Part shown: piece after piece, positions 1-6,918 of the stretch
How the letters are laid out: every line of letters begins with the position of its first letter
Numbering within the stretch: the first letter of the stretch is position 1
Source of the DNA: a virus
Direction: 5' to 3' (one strand)
DNA: 50,525 nucleotides
Virus record (IMG/VR): IMGVR_UViG_3300023179_000158
Coordinates: 1 to 50,525 of that record
Made by a program: the position numbers and the translations under genes
Notes under the pieces: model-generated
Seen by the model: only the letters and a program-made list of their open reading frames with translations
The model's database searches: none
What the model was told of the DNA's origin: nothing

Positions 1-519
1 GGTGTTACAACTACTCACGAAGGATACTTTGATGAGAAAGGTAAACCAGTAGTAGACAAGAAAACTAAGGCAGTGAAACCTGCTCCAGATCCTGCTTGGT
101 TGTTATTTGAAAAATGTATGAGGGGTGATACTAGTGACAATATCTTTAGCGCCTATCCAGGGGTAAGAGAGAAAGGAACCAAGAACAAAGTTGGACTTAG
201 AGAAGCCTTTGGTGACAAAGATAAGAAAGGATTTTACTGGAATAATCTTATGTTACAGCGTTGGATGGACCATGAAGGTAAAGAACATCGTGTGTTAGAA
301 GATTATCTACGTAACGTTCAATTGTGCGACTTATCTGCACAGCCAGAACATATTAGAACCATAATTAATGAAACTATTTCTAGCGAAATAGCCAAAGAAA
401 AGAATGTAGGTCAAGTCGGTATACGACTATTAAAATTTTGCTCAGAATATGATTTGGTTAAAATCAGTGAACAAGTCCAATCATACGCTGAACCACTTAA
501 CGCGAGGTATTGTGAATGA
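1..519 (+). CDS. rnh: RNase H / 5'-3' exonuclease (FEN-1 family), C-terminal part, cut by window edge
   Basis: The frame is open from base 1, so the gene begins upstream of the window; a GTG at 73 is internal, not a start. The visible part contains GDTSDNI followed by a K-rich, G-containing segment (about codons 42-65), the helix-three-turn-helix DNA-binding signature of FEN-1/T4 RNase H and the Pol I 5' nuclease domain. Such enzymes remove RNA primers and 5' flaps during lagging-strand synthesis. The metal-binding aspartates of the N-terminal half lie outside the window. The gene ends TGA and overlaps the next ATG by 4 bp (ATGA). The family call is from motif reading; assignment to T4-type RNase H rather than a Pol I-like 5' nuclease is inference from the T4-like setting. 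Confidence 0.7.
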   Translation, partial: GVTTTHEGYFDEKGKPVVDKKTKAVKPAPDPAWLLFEKCMRGDTSDNIFSAYPGVREKGTKNKVGLREAFGDKDKKGFYWNNLMLQRWMDHEGKEHRVLEDYLRNVQLCDLSAQPEHIRTIINETISSEIAKEKNVGQVGIRLLKFCSEYDLVKISEQVQSYAEPLNARYCE

Positions 520-1004
520 CAGCAGAAGCAAAAGTATTAGTACCAAATAAAGAATGGTTAGTAAAAACAGAAGCGGGCAAAGTTGGAGGAATAGCCAAAA
601 ATAAAAAAGGATATCTGTTTTATCAAAAAGGTAAAACATTGGCCTTTAGAAATTTAGACGAAATTAATTCCACATTAGGTGTTGCCATAAGTGAAGATAA
701 CACTAAAAAGTTCAAGCCTAATCAACAAGAAACACACTCAATTTATGATTATCCTTGTAGTTCAAAACCTTATCAACCTGTATACAACGTAAAGAAAAAA
801 CTACCTTTATTTGCCAAAAGTGATAAAAGCAAAAGCCAATATTGTGCCGGCTACTACACTATCAAGTTTAGAAAAGGCTGGGTTAAAAGTTTCTGTCCTA
901 AACTAATTACACTGGATCGTTATCCATTTCATGGTCCATTCAAATCTGAACAGGACATGAAAACACAACTTAATACAATTAATAAAAATGAAACAAACAC
1001 TTAA
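516..1004 (+). CDS. Conserved phage protein of unknown function, 162 aa
   Basis: No function recognised. The protein is basic, rich in lysine and aromatic residues, with three cysteines around residues 87-130 and a tail with YCAGYYTIKFRKGW, the most conserved-looking segment. No signal peptide or membrane segment is visible. The start ATG overlaps the RNase H stop as ATGA, with a GAGG about 9 nt upstream, so the two genes are translationally coupled and probably co-transcribed. The 3' end overlaps the next gene by 17 bp. From memory, similar proteins occur in marine T4-like phages without an assigned role. Confidence 0.7.
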   Translation: MTAEAKVLVPNKEWLVKTEAGKVGGIAKNKKGYLFYQKGKTLAFRNLDEINSTLGVAISEDNTKKFKPNQQETHSIYDYPCSSKPYQPVYNVKKKLPLFAKSDKSKSQYCAGYYTIKFRKGWVKSFCPKLITLDRYPFHGPFKSEQDMKTQLNTINKNETNT

Positions 1005-1206
1005 TACATTGCCAATTGAAGAGTTCCTAAATAAAGCCCGTGTGGCCATTAAAGGCAACCAAAAAGAAGTATGCCTTACAATAAAAGAAGCCACAGATCT
1101 TCAAAATAGTCTCAGTGTAGTAATGACCAGGTTAGCGGGTGACCTAGATAAATCTGCTCCTAGTTTAGACATTATAGAAGTTAGAATGAACGGTGGTAGT
1201 TTTTAA
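988..1206 (+). CDS. Small unknown protein, 72 aa
   Basis: No function recognised. Predicted to be mostly helical (LPIEEFLNKARVAIKGN, then TIKEATDLQNSLSVVMTRLAG), with no membrane segment. It starts inside the end of the preceding gene (17-bp overlap) without a clear Shine-Dalgarno sequence, so translation probably depends on coupling. The regular spacing in this tight gene row supports it being real despite its size. It could be a small regulator or binding protein, but nothing in the sequence decides this. Confidence 0.6.
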   Translation: MKQTLNTLPIEEFLNKARVAIKGNQKEVCLTIKEATDLQNSLSVVMTRLAGDLDKSAPSLDIIEVRMNGGSF

Positions 1207-1250
1207 TTTTTGACATGCTAAATATATACGCACTTATCGGAGATGTGTAT

Positions 1251-1550
1251 ATGAGCAGGCCGAAACCAAAGGTATTATTAGAAGTTACTAGTAAAAAAAC
1301 ATACAAAACTGAGCAAGTATTAGAGGCCGATGCCATTTGGGCTGTATTCTATCAAGGCAAGCCTATTAATCTCAAAACATCAAGTCTAGTAGGTCAACAA
1401 CTTGGCCCAAAATACAAAAAAGTCAGTTTCTCCAATAGTGGGCATGCCTTCAATTTGGCTGAAAAATTGAATAAAATGTTCTCTACAGACCAGTTTAGTG
1501 TGTACAAATTAACCACTGGACAAGAACTCAAACATGAACATAAAGACTGA
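1251..1550 (+). CDS. Small unknown protein, 99 aa
   Basis: No function recognised. The frame is open from an ATG at 1215, but I place the start at 1251 (MSRPKPKVLLEV) because CGGAGA lies about 7 nt upstream of it, while the 1215 ATG has none. The protein is basic, with a predicted mixed alpha/beta fold (VLLEVTSKKTYKTEQVL, AIWAVFYQGKPINL). It overlaps the next gene by 17 bp. A GCTAAATA sequence at 1217-1224 resembles a degenerate T4 late promoter, and TTGACA at 1210-1215 lacks a matching -10, so promoter use is unclear. Confidence 0.6.
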   Translation: MSRPKPKVLLEVTSKKTYKTEQVLEADAIWAVFYQGKPINLKTSSLVGQQLGPKYKKVSFSNSGHAFNLAEKLNKMFSTDQFSVYKLTTGQELKHEHKD

Positions 1551-1914
1551 AATTACCAAATATGTAGCAGACAAAAACGGGCTACCTACAGACGACAAAA
1601 GTATTAGAGAACTCAAAAGAATATGGTGGTGTAGCACCAGAAACAAGCCCAAAGGCGGTCTACAATTAACCAATGAAGGCGTAGATCAACTTATATTGGC
1701 AGACATCAAATGTCATCTAATAAAAATAGACAGGTCCTTAGAACTTACCAATCAAAATATCATTTGGTTAGACAATTTTATAGACTGCCCTTGGCACCTA
1801 ACTGATAAAGACATAAGAATGTTTACAGAAAGAATGGCCATTCAACTAGTGTTGTTTTCGGGCAACATTCAAAAATACTTGTTTAGTCGCTCAGAAAGTT
1901 TAAAAAGTCATTGA
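1534..1914 (+). CDS. Conserved phage protein of unknown function, 126 aa
   Basis: No function recognised. The most distinctive part is WLDNFIDCPWHLTDKDIRM (about residues 86-104), preceded by an IWWCS motif near residue 30 and followed by a hydrophobic helix (MAIQLVLFSGNIQ). I recall proteins with this IWLDNFIDCP-type core in marine T4-like phages, always unassigned. The start lies 17 bp inside the preceding gene. Its TGA stop lies within the TTGACA -35 box of the promoter for the next gene (1911-1916), so this gene closes the RNase H transcription unit. Confidence 0.65.
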   Translation: MNIKTEITKYVADKNGLPTDDKSIRELKRIWWCSTRNKPKGGLQLTNEGVDQLILADIKCHLIKIDRSLELTNQNIIWLDNFIDCPWHLTDKDIRMFTERMAIQLVLFSGNIQKYLFSRSESLKSH

Positions 1915-1939
1915 CAGTATCTAAGATATCTCATATAAT
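1911..1939 (+). promoter_or_regulatory. Sigma70-type promoter for the MoxR gene
   Basis: TTGACA at 1911-1916, a 17-bp spacer and TATAAT at 1934-1939 form a perfect consensus sigma70 promoter. The -35 box contains the TGA stop of the upstream gene. Transcription would start near 1946 and give a leader of about 50 nt before the ATG at 1997. This predicts expression by unmodified host polymerase early in infection. Confidence 0.85.
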
Positions 1940-1996
1940 ATATACATATTGAAACATTAGTTCAATATTCCACTAACAAATTTTTAGAGAGATAAC

Positions 1997-3076
1997 ATGG
2001 CTGAACAAATGTCTGCTAATCGTACTGTTTCGCCCAACGAGGCAAAACGTTCAATTCGTAAGTGTATCAAAGTCAAACGTCCTGTGTTTATGTGGGGTCC
2101 TCCAGGTATCGGCAAGAGTGATATCGTTAAACAAATCGGCGACGAATTCGATCGCGAAGTTATCGATGTTCGTTTGAGTCTATGGGAGCCTACTGACATC
2201 AAAGGTATCCCTTATTACAATAGCCAAGCCAATACAATGAGTTGGGCACCTCCTGCAGAACTGCCCACTGACCCGGAGTCTACTGCTATTCTGTTCTTAG
2301 ACGAACTCAATTCTGCGGCTCCTGCTACCCAGGCAGCGGCTTATCAACTTATTTTGAATCGTCGTGTGGGAACTTATATCCTGCCCAAAGGCGTGGCTAT
2401 TGTGGCTGCTGGTAACCGCGAGACTGACAAGGGCGTAACTTATCGTATGCCTGCTCCGTTGGCTAACCGTTTCCTACATTTGGAACTTCGTACAGACTAC
2501 GAAGATTGGTTACAATGGGCTACCAACAACCGTGTTCACGAACAGGTTGTAGGTTACATTGGCTTTGCCAAGCAGGATTTGTACGATTTTGATCCAAAGA
2601 GTTCAAGCCGTTCATTTGCTACTCCACGTTCTTGGTCATTTGTTAGTGAGTTGTTAGAGGATGACGACTTAGATGAGGGTACCTTAACCGATTTGGTAGC
2701 AGGTGCCGTAGGTGAAGGTCTCGCTGTTAAGTTTATGGCACACCGTAAGGTTGCTAAGCAGATGCCTAAGCCTGAGGATATTCTAGCAGGCAAAGTTAAG
2801 AAGTGTGATATCAAAGAGATTTCGGCAATGTATTCACTTACCGTAAGTCTTTGCTACGAACTTCAAACTGCTAACCAAAAGAAAGTTAAGGATTGGGACG
2901 CAATGGCAGATCAGTTCTTTGGCTTTATGATGGATAATTTCCCAACTGAGTTGGTTGTTATGGGCTCAAAGGTTGCATTAACTAACTATGCACTACCGTT
3001 TGACGCCAGCAAGTTGAAGAACTTTGACAGGTTCCACGACAAGTATGGCAAGTACATCATCCAGGCAATGGAATAA
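1997..3076 (+). CDS. MoxR-type AAA+ ATPase
   Basis: A 359-aa AAA+ ATPase. Walker A is GPPGIGKS at residues 34-41, Walker B is ILFLDE with D102/E103, and a sensor-1 segment (VAIVAAGNRETD) is followed by the PAPLANRF motif with the arginine-finger region near residue 160. This layout, with the AANR-type sensor 1, fits the MoxR subfamily. MoxR ATPases usually act with a von Willebrand A (VWA) protein to remodel or load metal into protein targets; the next gene encodes such a partner. The gene has its own consensus sigma70 promoter, an AGAGA ribosome binding site, and ends at a rho-independent terminator. Its target in infection is unknown; host protein remodelling or a role in particle assembly are both possible. 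Confidence 0.88.
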   Translation: MAEQMSANRTVSPNEAKRSIRKCIKVKRPVFMWGPPGIGKSDIVKQIGDEFDREVIDVRLSLWEPTDIKGIPYYNSQANTMSWAPPAELPTDPESTAILFLDELNSAAPATQAAAYQLILNRRVGTYILPKGVAIVAAGNRETDKGVTYRMPAPLANRFLHLELRTDYEDWLQWATNNRVHEQVVGYIGFAKQDLYDFDPKSSSRSFATPRSWSFVSELLEDDDLDEGTLTDLVAGAVGEGLAVKFMAHRKVAKQMPKPEDILAGKVKKCDIKEISAMYSLTVSLCYELQTANQKKVKDWDAMADQFFGFMMDNFPTELVVMGSKVALTNYALPFDASKLKNFDRFHDKYGKYIIQAME

Positions 3077-3099
3077 AAAAGGCCCGCAAGGGCCTTTTT
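3076..3099 (+). terminator. Rho-independent terminator after MoxR gene
   Basis: AAAAAGGCCC, loop GCAA, GGGCCTTTTT: a 5-bp GC stem extended by A-U pairs and followed by a T run. It starts at the MoxR stop codon and precedes the promoter of the VWA gene, so it separates the two transcription units. Confidence 0.88.
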
Positions 3100-3101
3100 A
3101 C

Positions 3102-3130
3102 TTGCTCTCTAGGCAACGAGATAGTATAAT
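3102..3130 (+). promoter_or_regulatory. Sigma70-type promoter for the VWA gene
   Basis: TTGCTC (3102-3107), 17-bp spacer, TATAAT (3125-3130), placed directly after the terminator T run. The -35 box matches three or four consensus positions and the -10 is perfect. AAGGAG at 3146-3151 provides a strong ribosome binding site for the ATG at 3158. Confidence 0.7.
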
Positions 3131-3157
3131 TATGTATATGTTAACAAGGAGTCAACA

Positions 3158-4402
3158 ATGGCATCAGTAATGAAATCTGAAAAAACTAGGAAAGTAGAGC
3201 CTAAAAACTTTACGCCAGCAGAAAAGAATAAGATTATAGAAAAGTTGGTAACTGCTCGTGTTGGGTTATTGCTACGTCATCCGTTTTTTGGCAATCTTGC
3301 CACACGTTTGAAACTGGTAGACGCCACCGACTGGTGCCCTACGTTGGCCACTGACGGAAGGACTTTCTACTACAATAATGACTTTGTAAACCGCATGACT
3401 ACTAAGGAATGTGAGTTTGGATTCGCACACGAAGTCCTACATAATGTGTTTGACCATATGGGACGCCGCGACGGAAGAGATCCGCAACTTGCTAACATTG
3501 CCGCAGACTTTGCTGTCAATCAAATCTTAAAAGATGAGCGTATCGGCGAAGTGCCTAACTGGATACAGATCTTTCAAGATGACAAATTTCGCGGATGGAG
3601 CTATGAGCAGATCTATGATGATCTAGAAAAGCGGGCTTGCAAAATTGATATCAATAGCCTAGGTGAATTATTAGATGAACACCTAGATGGGGAAGGTGAT
3701 GGTGATGGGGGAGGTGACCAACAAGATGGTAAGGGTCGCCCAAAACTTACTCCAGAAGAGAAGAAAGCCATCCGTGACGAAATCAAAGAGGCCATGGTCG
3801 CCGCTGCCCAGAGTGCCGGGGCAGGTAAGGTTCCGGCAGGCCTAGCACGCCTCATTAAGGACTTTACTGAGCCAAAAATGGATTGGCGGCAAATGTTGCG
3901 TATGAACATCCAAAGCCTAATTAAGAGTAATTTCAGTTTTGCCCGTCCAAATCGTAAAAGCCAACACTGTGGTGCTGTATTGCCAGGTATGATGAACGAG
4001 GAAACCATTGACGTAAGTATTGCTATTGACATGAGCGGTAGTATTAGCGATAAACAGGCTAAGGACTTTTTGAGTGAAGTTAAAGGTATCATGGACGAGT
4101 ACAAAGACTTCAAAATTGACTTGTGGTGTTTTGACACAGACGTCTATAACTATGCTCAATTTACCGGAGATACGTCAGACGAAATTATGAATTACAAAGT
4201 AGCAGGAGGCGGTGGAACTGCATTTGAAGTTAATTGGGCGTTTATGGAACGTGAGAACATTGTGCCCAAGAAATTCATTATGTTTACAGATGGATATCCT
4301 TGTAGCAGTTGGGGGGACGAGGATTATTGCGATACCCTGTTCATTATACATGGTAACGAATCCATTATAGCACCATTCGGCCAGACTGCTCATTATAAAT
4401 AA
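3158..4402 (+). CDS. VWA-domain / metallopeptidase-like protein, partner of the MoxR ATPase
   Basis: A 414-aa two-domain protein. Residues about 20-170 look like the putative metallopeptidase domain that often precedes VWA-like domains (DUF2201 type): FAHEVLH gives an HExxH motif at H91-H95, followed by NIAADFAVN. A flexible acidic Gly/Asp linker occupies about residues 176-195. The C-terminal part (about 280-414) is a VWA-like domain with the metal-ion-dependent adhesion site DMSGS at D291 and a later GGGGT(A). It pairs with the MoxR ATPase upstream, as MoxR and VWA genes commonly do. It has its own promoter and a strong ribosome binding site, suggesting separate dosage. Catalytic activity is inferred only from HExxH; the domain may be purely structural. 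Role in infection unknown. Confidence 0.82.
   Translation: MASVMKSEKTRKVEPKNFTPAEKNKIIEKLVTARVGLLLRHPFFGNLATRLKLVDATDWCPTLATDGRTFYYNNDFVNRMTTKECEFGFAHEVLHNVFDHMGRRDGRDPQLANIAADFAVNQILKDERIGEVPNWIQIFQDDKFRGWSYEQIYDDLEKRACKIDINSLGELLDEHLDGEGDGDGGGDQQDGKGRPKLTPEEKKAIRDEIKEAMVAAAQSAGAGKVPAGLARLIKDFTEPKMDWRQMLRMNIQSLIKSNFSFARPNRKSQHCGAVLPGMMNEETIDVSIAIDMSGSISDKQAKDFLSEVKGIMDEYKDFKIDLWCFDTDVYNYAQFTGDTSDEIMNYKVAGGGGTAFEVNWAFMERENIVPKKFIMFTDGYPCSSWGDEDYCDTLFIIHGNESIIAPFGQTAHYK
4394..4401 (+). promoter_or_regulatory. Candidate late promoter, TATAAATA
   Basis: An exact match to the T4 late promoter element, overlapping the end of the VWA gene, with transcription expected to start near 4407. It could drive the unknown gene at 4460. 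TATAAATA is expected several times by chance in AT-rich DNA of this length, so position is the only support. Confidence 0.45.
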
Positions 4403-4459
4403 ACATAGTAGTTTATGCCATTAAATAGAAACGAAGTAAATCCATTAGGGGTATTAAGG

Positions 4460-4708
4460 ATGCGTAAGTTATCCTTTATACCCGAACATTTTGTCAGTAT
4501 AAAAGCAGAAACCTACGTGGATATACAGGCAATAAATCATTGGATAACATATAATTTGAAAGGCAGATTCGCTATAGTACGAAAGCAAGATGTTAATCAA
4601 CAGAACAAAATTTCGGACGTAGTAGAAATAGGTATGGAAGATCCTAAAGAACTTACAATGCTGTCTTTAGGATGTCCACATTTACATAATAAAAAGGAAC
4701 TTTGGTAA
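4460..4708 (+). CDS. Conserved phage protein of unknown function, 82 aa
   Basis: No function recognised. I choose the ATG at 4460 (MRKLSFIPEHFVSI) over the upstream in-frame ATG at 4415: TAGGGG lies about 9 nt before 4460, nothing resembling a ribosome binding site precedes 4415, and proteins I recall from marine T4-like phages begin with a similar MRKL-x(3)-PEHF sequence. The body has an IxxWI-x(3)-LKGRF motif. No membrane or signal segment. The stop overlaps the next start (TAATG), showing translational coupling. Confidence 0.6.
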   Translation: MRKLSFIPEHFVSIKAETYVDIQAINHWITYNLKGRFAIVRKQDVNQQNKISDVVEIGMEDPKELTMLSLGCPHLHNKKELW

Positions 4709-4929
4709 TGGAAAATGAAGAACAAGTAGCGCAGCCACAGGCACCTGCTCAGCCAGAATTGAGTATTGTAGATTTACAAAATTTACGATCAATTGTAGAG
4801 ACTGCTGTCCGCAGAGGAGCGTTTCAAGCAAATGAAATGACCGCAGTGGGTGGCGTATATGACAGGTTAAACAACTTCTTAAACTCAGTAATGCCTAAAA
4901 AAGAAGAACCAGAACAGCCTGCCCAATAA
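4708..4929 (+). CDS. Small unknown protein, 73 aa
   Basis: No function recognised. The start is the ATG at 4708 (MENEEQ), sharing one base with the preceding TAA; AAAAAGGAAC lies about 10 nt upstream. Both ends are rich in Gln, Pro, Ala and Glu and look disordered. The centre (VDLQNLRSIVETAVRRGAFQ, then MTAVGGVYDRLNNFL) is a predicted helical hairpin. This centre resembles small proteins in other marine T4-like phages as I remember them, without a known role. Confidence 0.6.
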   Translation: MENEEQVAQPQAPAQPELSIVDLQNLRSIVETAVRRGAFQANEMTAVGGVYDRLNNFLNSVMPKKEEPEQPAQ

Positions 4930-4938
4930 GGAGAACAT

Positions 4939-5559
4939 ATGAAACACGTTGGGAAGATGAAGAATAATGGGGCCAAGGTTGCTATTGTATATAGAACTTT
5001 ACCCGGAGATTCACAGAGTGCCTTAGTCGTAGGAACAAACCAGTTAGGTGATACTTATCATGATGCGCTAATGTCTGTAATACAGGAAAATAGCGGTCAG
5101 CAAGCAAATGAATTAGCAGATATTTTAGCTGTAAGAAAATTTCCAGACGGAGTTTACATGCTAGAATGGCTCCATACTAGGGGTCATCTAAAGAAAGTAC
5201 CTACCAAAGGTGTTTTGGTAACTCCTACACCAACTGATAGTATTCCTTTAGACGAGCTCAACGTAATTATAGCAGAACAAAAAGGCGTCTCGGTTGACGA
5301 TCTAGCAGTAACAGACGGTTCTAAACCTGCTAAGAAAGATGATCCTACTAAGACAACCAGTGTAAGTGTTAATGCCGGAGACGAAACTTTAGTCGAAGAA
5401 TTAATACATAATTCTAAACCGGAAGAGCCGTTGTCGCCTGCCCAATTAAGATCTAAAGCAGATAAATTGTTTAAGGAAGCACAGCAACTTCGTAAACAAG
5501 CAGACGAACTAGATCCTCCTAAGCGTAGGACTAAAAAAGTTACAGCATCTGCTGAATGA
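4939..5559 (+). CDS. Conserved phage protein of unknown function, 206 aa
   Basis: No function recognised. Residues 1-125 look folded (KVAIVYRTLPGDSQSALVV; YHDALMSVIQ; LNVIIAEQKGVSVDDL). Residues about 126-165 are a low-complexity Lys/Asp/Thr linker. The C-terminus (about 165-206) is a charged helix with coiled-coil character (LRSKADKLFKEAQQLRKQA) ending in a basic PPKRRTKK patch. AAGGAG 7 nt before the ATG is a strong ribosome binding site. The stop overlaps the DHFR start as ATGA, so it is coupled to the nucleotide-metabolism genes. The basic tail suggests nucleic-acid contact but this is only inference. Confidence 0.65.
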   Translation: MKHVGKMKNNGAKVAIVYRTLPGDSQSALVVGTNQLGDTYHDALMSVIQENSGQQANELADILAVRKFPDGVYMLEWLHTRGHLKKVPTKGVLVTPTPTDSIPLDELNVIIAEQKGVSVDDLAVTDGSKPAKKDDPTKTTSVSVNAGDETLVEELIHNSKPEEPLSPAQLRSKADKLFKEAQQLRKQADELDPPKRRTKKVTASAE

Positions 5560-6053
5560 TTAATGCTATCGTAGCAGTCGATAATAACCAGGGTATAGGT
5601 TATAAAGGATCTATGCCCTGGCCCCATCTTCACTATGACATGCTTTGGTTTAAATTAATGACTGAAAACAATGTCATTATGATGGGCAGAAGAACGTGGG
5701 AAAGTATGAATAAGCGAAATTTGCCCAATAGAAAAAGTATTATAGTATCTAAAAAAATGGATCCAGAAATGGATATCTGGATGCCAGACATAGACTCTGC
5801 TATTACATATTATAAAATTTACCTTCATAGTAAAGATTTATACATTATAGGCGGTGGCGAAATCTATAATGCCTGTAAGTCATTTGTACAAAAATGGTAT
5901 GTTACGGAAGTAAACAAAAACTATGACTGCGATACGTTCTTTGATTATAATTTTGTAAAACAGACAATTAAAAATAGAATAGAAATAGCAAAATTTGAAT
6001 CACCGGTTGAACACACAATATACGAGTATAATAATGAAACATCAAGAATATGA
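5556..6053 (+). CDS. frd: Dihydrofolate reductase
   Basis: 165 aa, normal for DHFR. It reduces dihydrofolate to tetrahydrofolate with NADPH, recycling the folate consumed by thymidylate synthase. Visible signatures: N-terminal INAIVAVDNNQGIGYKG with the MPWPHL loop, the NVIMMGRRTWESM nucleotide-binding segment, the NRKSIIVS strand and the IIGGGEIY glycine motif. In most bacterial DHFRs the catalytic acid follows the PW-x-L element; here HLHYDM supplies an Asp at about the expected place. The ATG overlaps the upstream stop as ATGA, and the 3' end overlaps thymidylate synthase by 20 bp, so both enzymes are made from one message, as with T4 frd-td. Confidence 0.93.
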   Translation: MINAIVAVDNNQGIGYKGSMPWPHLHYDMLWFKLMTENNVIMMGRRTWESMNKRNLPNRKSIIVSKKMDPEMDIWMPDIDSAITYYKIYLHSKDLYIIGGGEIYNACKSFVQKWYVTEVNKNYDCDTFFDYNFVKQTIKNRIEIAKFESPVEHTIYEYNNETSRI

Positions 6054-6918
6054 ATACCTAGATGCTCTAAAACTTATCTTAGACACAGGTGACGAACGTC
6101 CAGATAGAACCGGCATTGGCACAAAAAGTATTTTTGGTATGCAGTTACGTTTCGATTTGGATGAAAATTTTCCTGCTATTACTACAAAAAAATTAGCATG
6201 GAAAGCCGTGGTAAGCGAGTTACTTTGGTTCATAGAAGGCAGTGGTGATGAGTTTAGATTGAGGGAAATACTTCACGGTGATAGGTATATAGATAAAAAG
6301 ACTATATGGACAGATAATGCTCAAGCACCTTATTGGACTGGCAAACGACTGCAACGGCATCCTGGAGACTTGGGAAGAGTATACGGTGTCCAATGGCGCA
6401 AATGGCGTAAACCCTTAATTAGAGTAAACAAAGTAGTTCTTCAAAACCACGACCAACTTCTAGAACTAGTTGCGGGTATTAAACATGATCCATATAGCCG
6501 CAGGCATATTATCACAGCATGGAATCCTGGTGAACTAGAATTAATGGCTTTACCTCCTTGTCATATGATGGCACAGTTTTATGTCAACAATGGAGAACTA
6601 AGTTGTCAAATGTATCAACGTTCTGCTGATATGTTTTTGGGGGTGCCATTTAACATTGCCAGTTATGCCTTGTTCACAAATATGCTAGCGCAGGTTTGTA
6701 ATCTAGAACCAGGTGAACTTATAATTACGCTAGGCGATGCCCATATCTATAATAATCATATTGAGCAGGTTCGTGAACAGTTGTCACGCACACCATTAAG
6801 TTTTCCAGAACTATACCTAAACCAGGACATTACGTCTATTACAGATTTTACAATGGACGATATAGAACTGCGTAATTACCAGAGCCACGAAGCAATCGCA
6901 GCACCTATGGCTGTTTAG
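6034..6918 (+). CDS. td: Thymidylate synthase
   Basis: 294 aa, close to T4 Td (286 aa). It methylates dUMP to dTMP using methylene-tetrahydrofolate and yields dihydrofolate for the neighbouring DHFR. Motifs: RPDRTGIGTKSIFG near the N-terminus (phosphate-binding Arg), the LPPCHMMAQF active site with Cys176, then SCQMYQRSADMFLGVPFNIASY (quoted in parts: QRSAD and LGVPFNIA), which bind phosphate and folate. The frame is also open from a TTG at 5995, but the ATG at 6034 gives the normal N-terminus. Unlike T4 td, the gene is not interrupted by a group I intron. It ends TAG, overlapping the converging fibre gene by 4 bp. Confidence 0.95.
   Translation: MKHQEYEYLDALKLILDTGDERPDRTGIGTKSIFGMQLRFDLDENFPAITTKKLAWKAVVSELLWFIEGSGDEFRLREILHGDRYIDKKTIWTDNAQAPYWTGKRLQRHPGDLGRVYGVQWRKWRKPLIRVNKVVLQNHDQLLELVAGIKHDPYSRRHIITAWNPGELELMALPPCHMMAQFYVNNGELSCQMYQRSADMFLGVPFNIASYALFTNMLAQVCNLEPGELIITLGDAHIYNNHIEQVREQLSRTPLSFPELYLNQDITSITDFTMDDIELRNYQSHEAIAAPMAV

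Noticed and set aside
1210-1238. Sigma70 promoter from TTGACA at 1210-1215
   Set aside because: No acceptable -10 box at 16-18 bp; the hexamer alone is not sufficient.
6034-6918. Intron in thymidylate synthase, as in T4 td
   Set aside because: The gene is uninterrupted through all conserved motifs.
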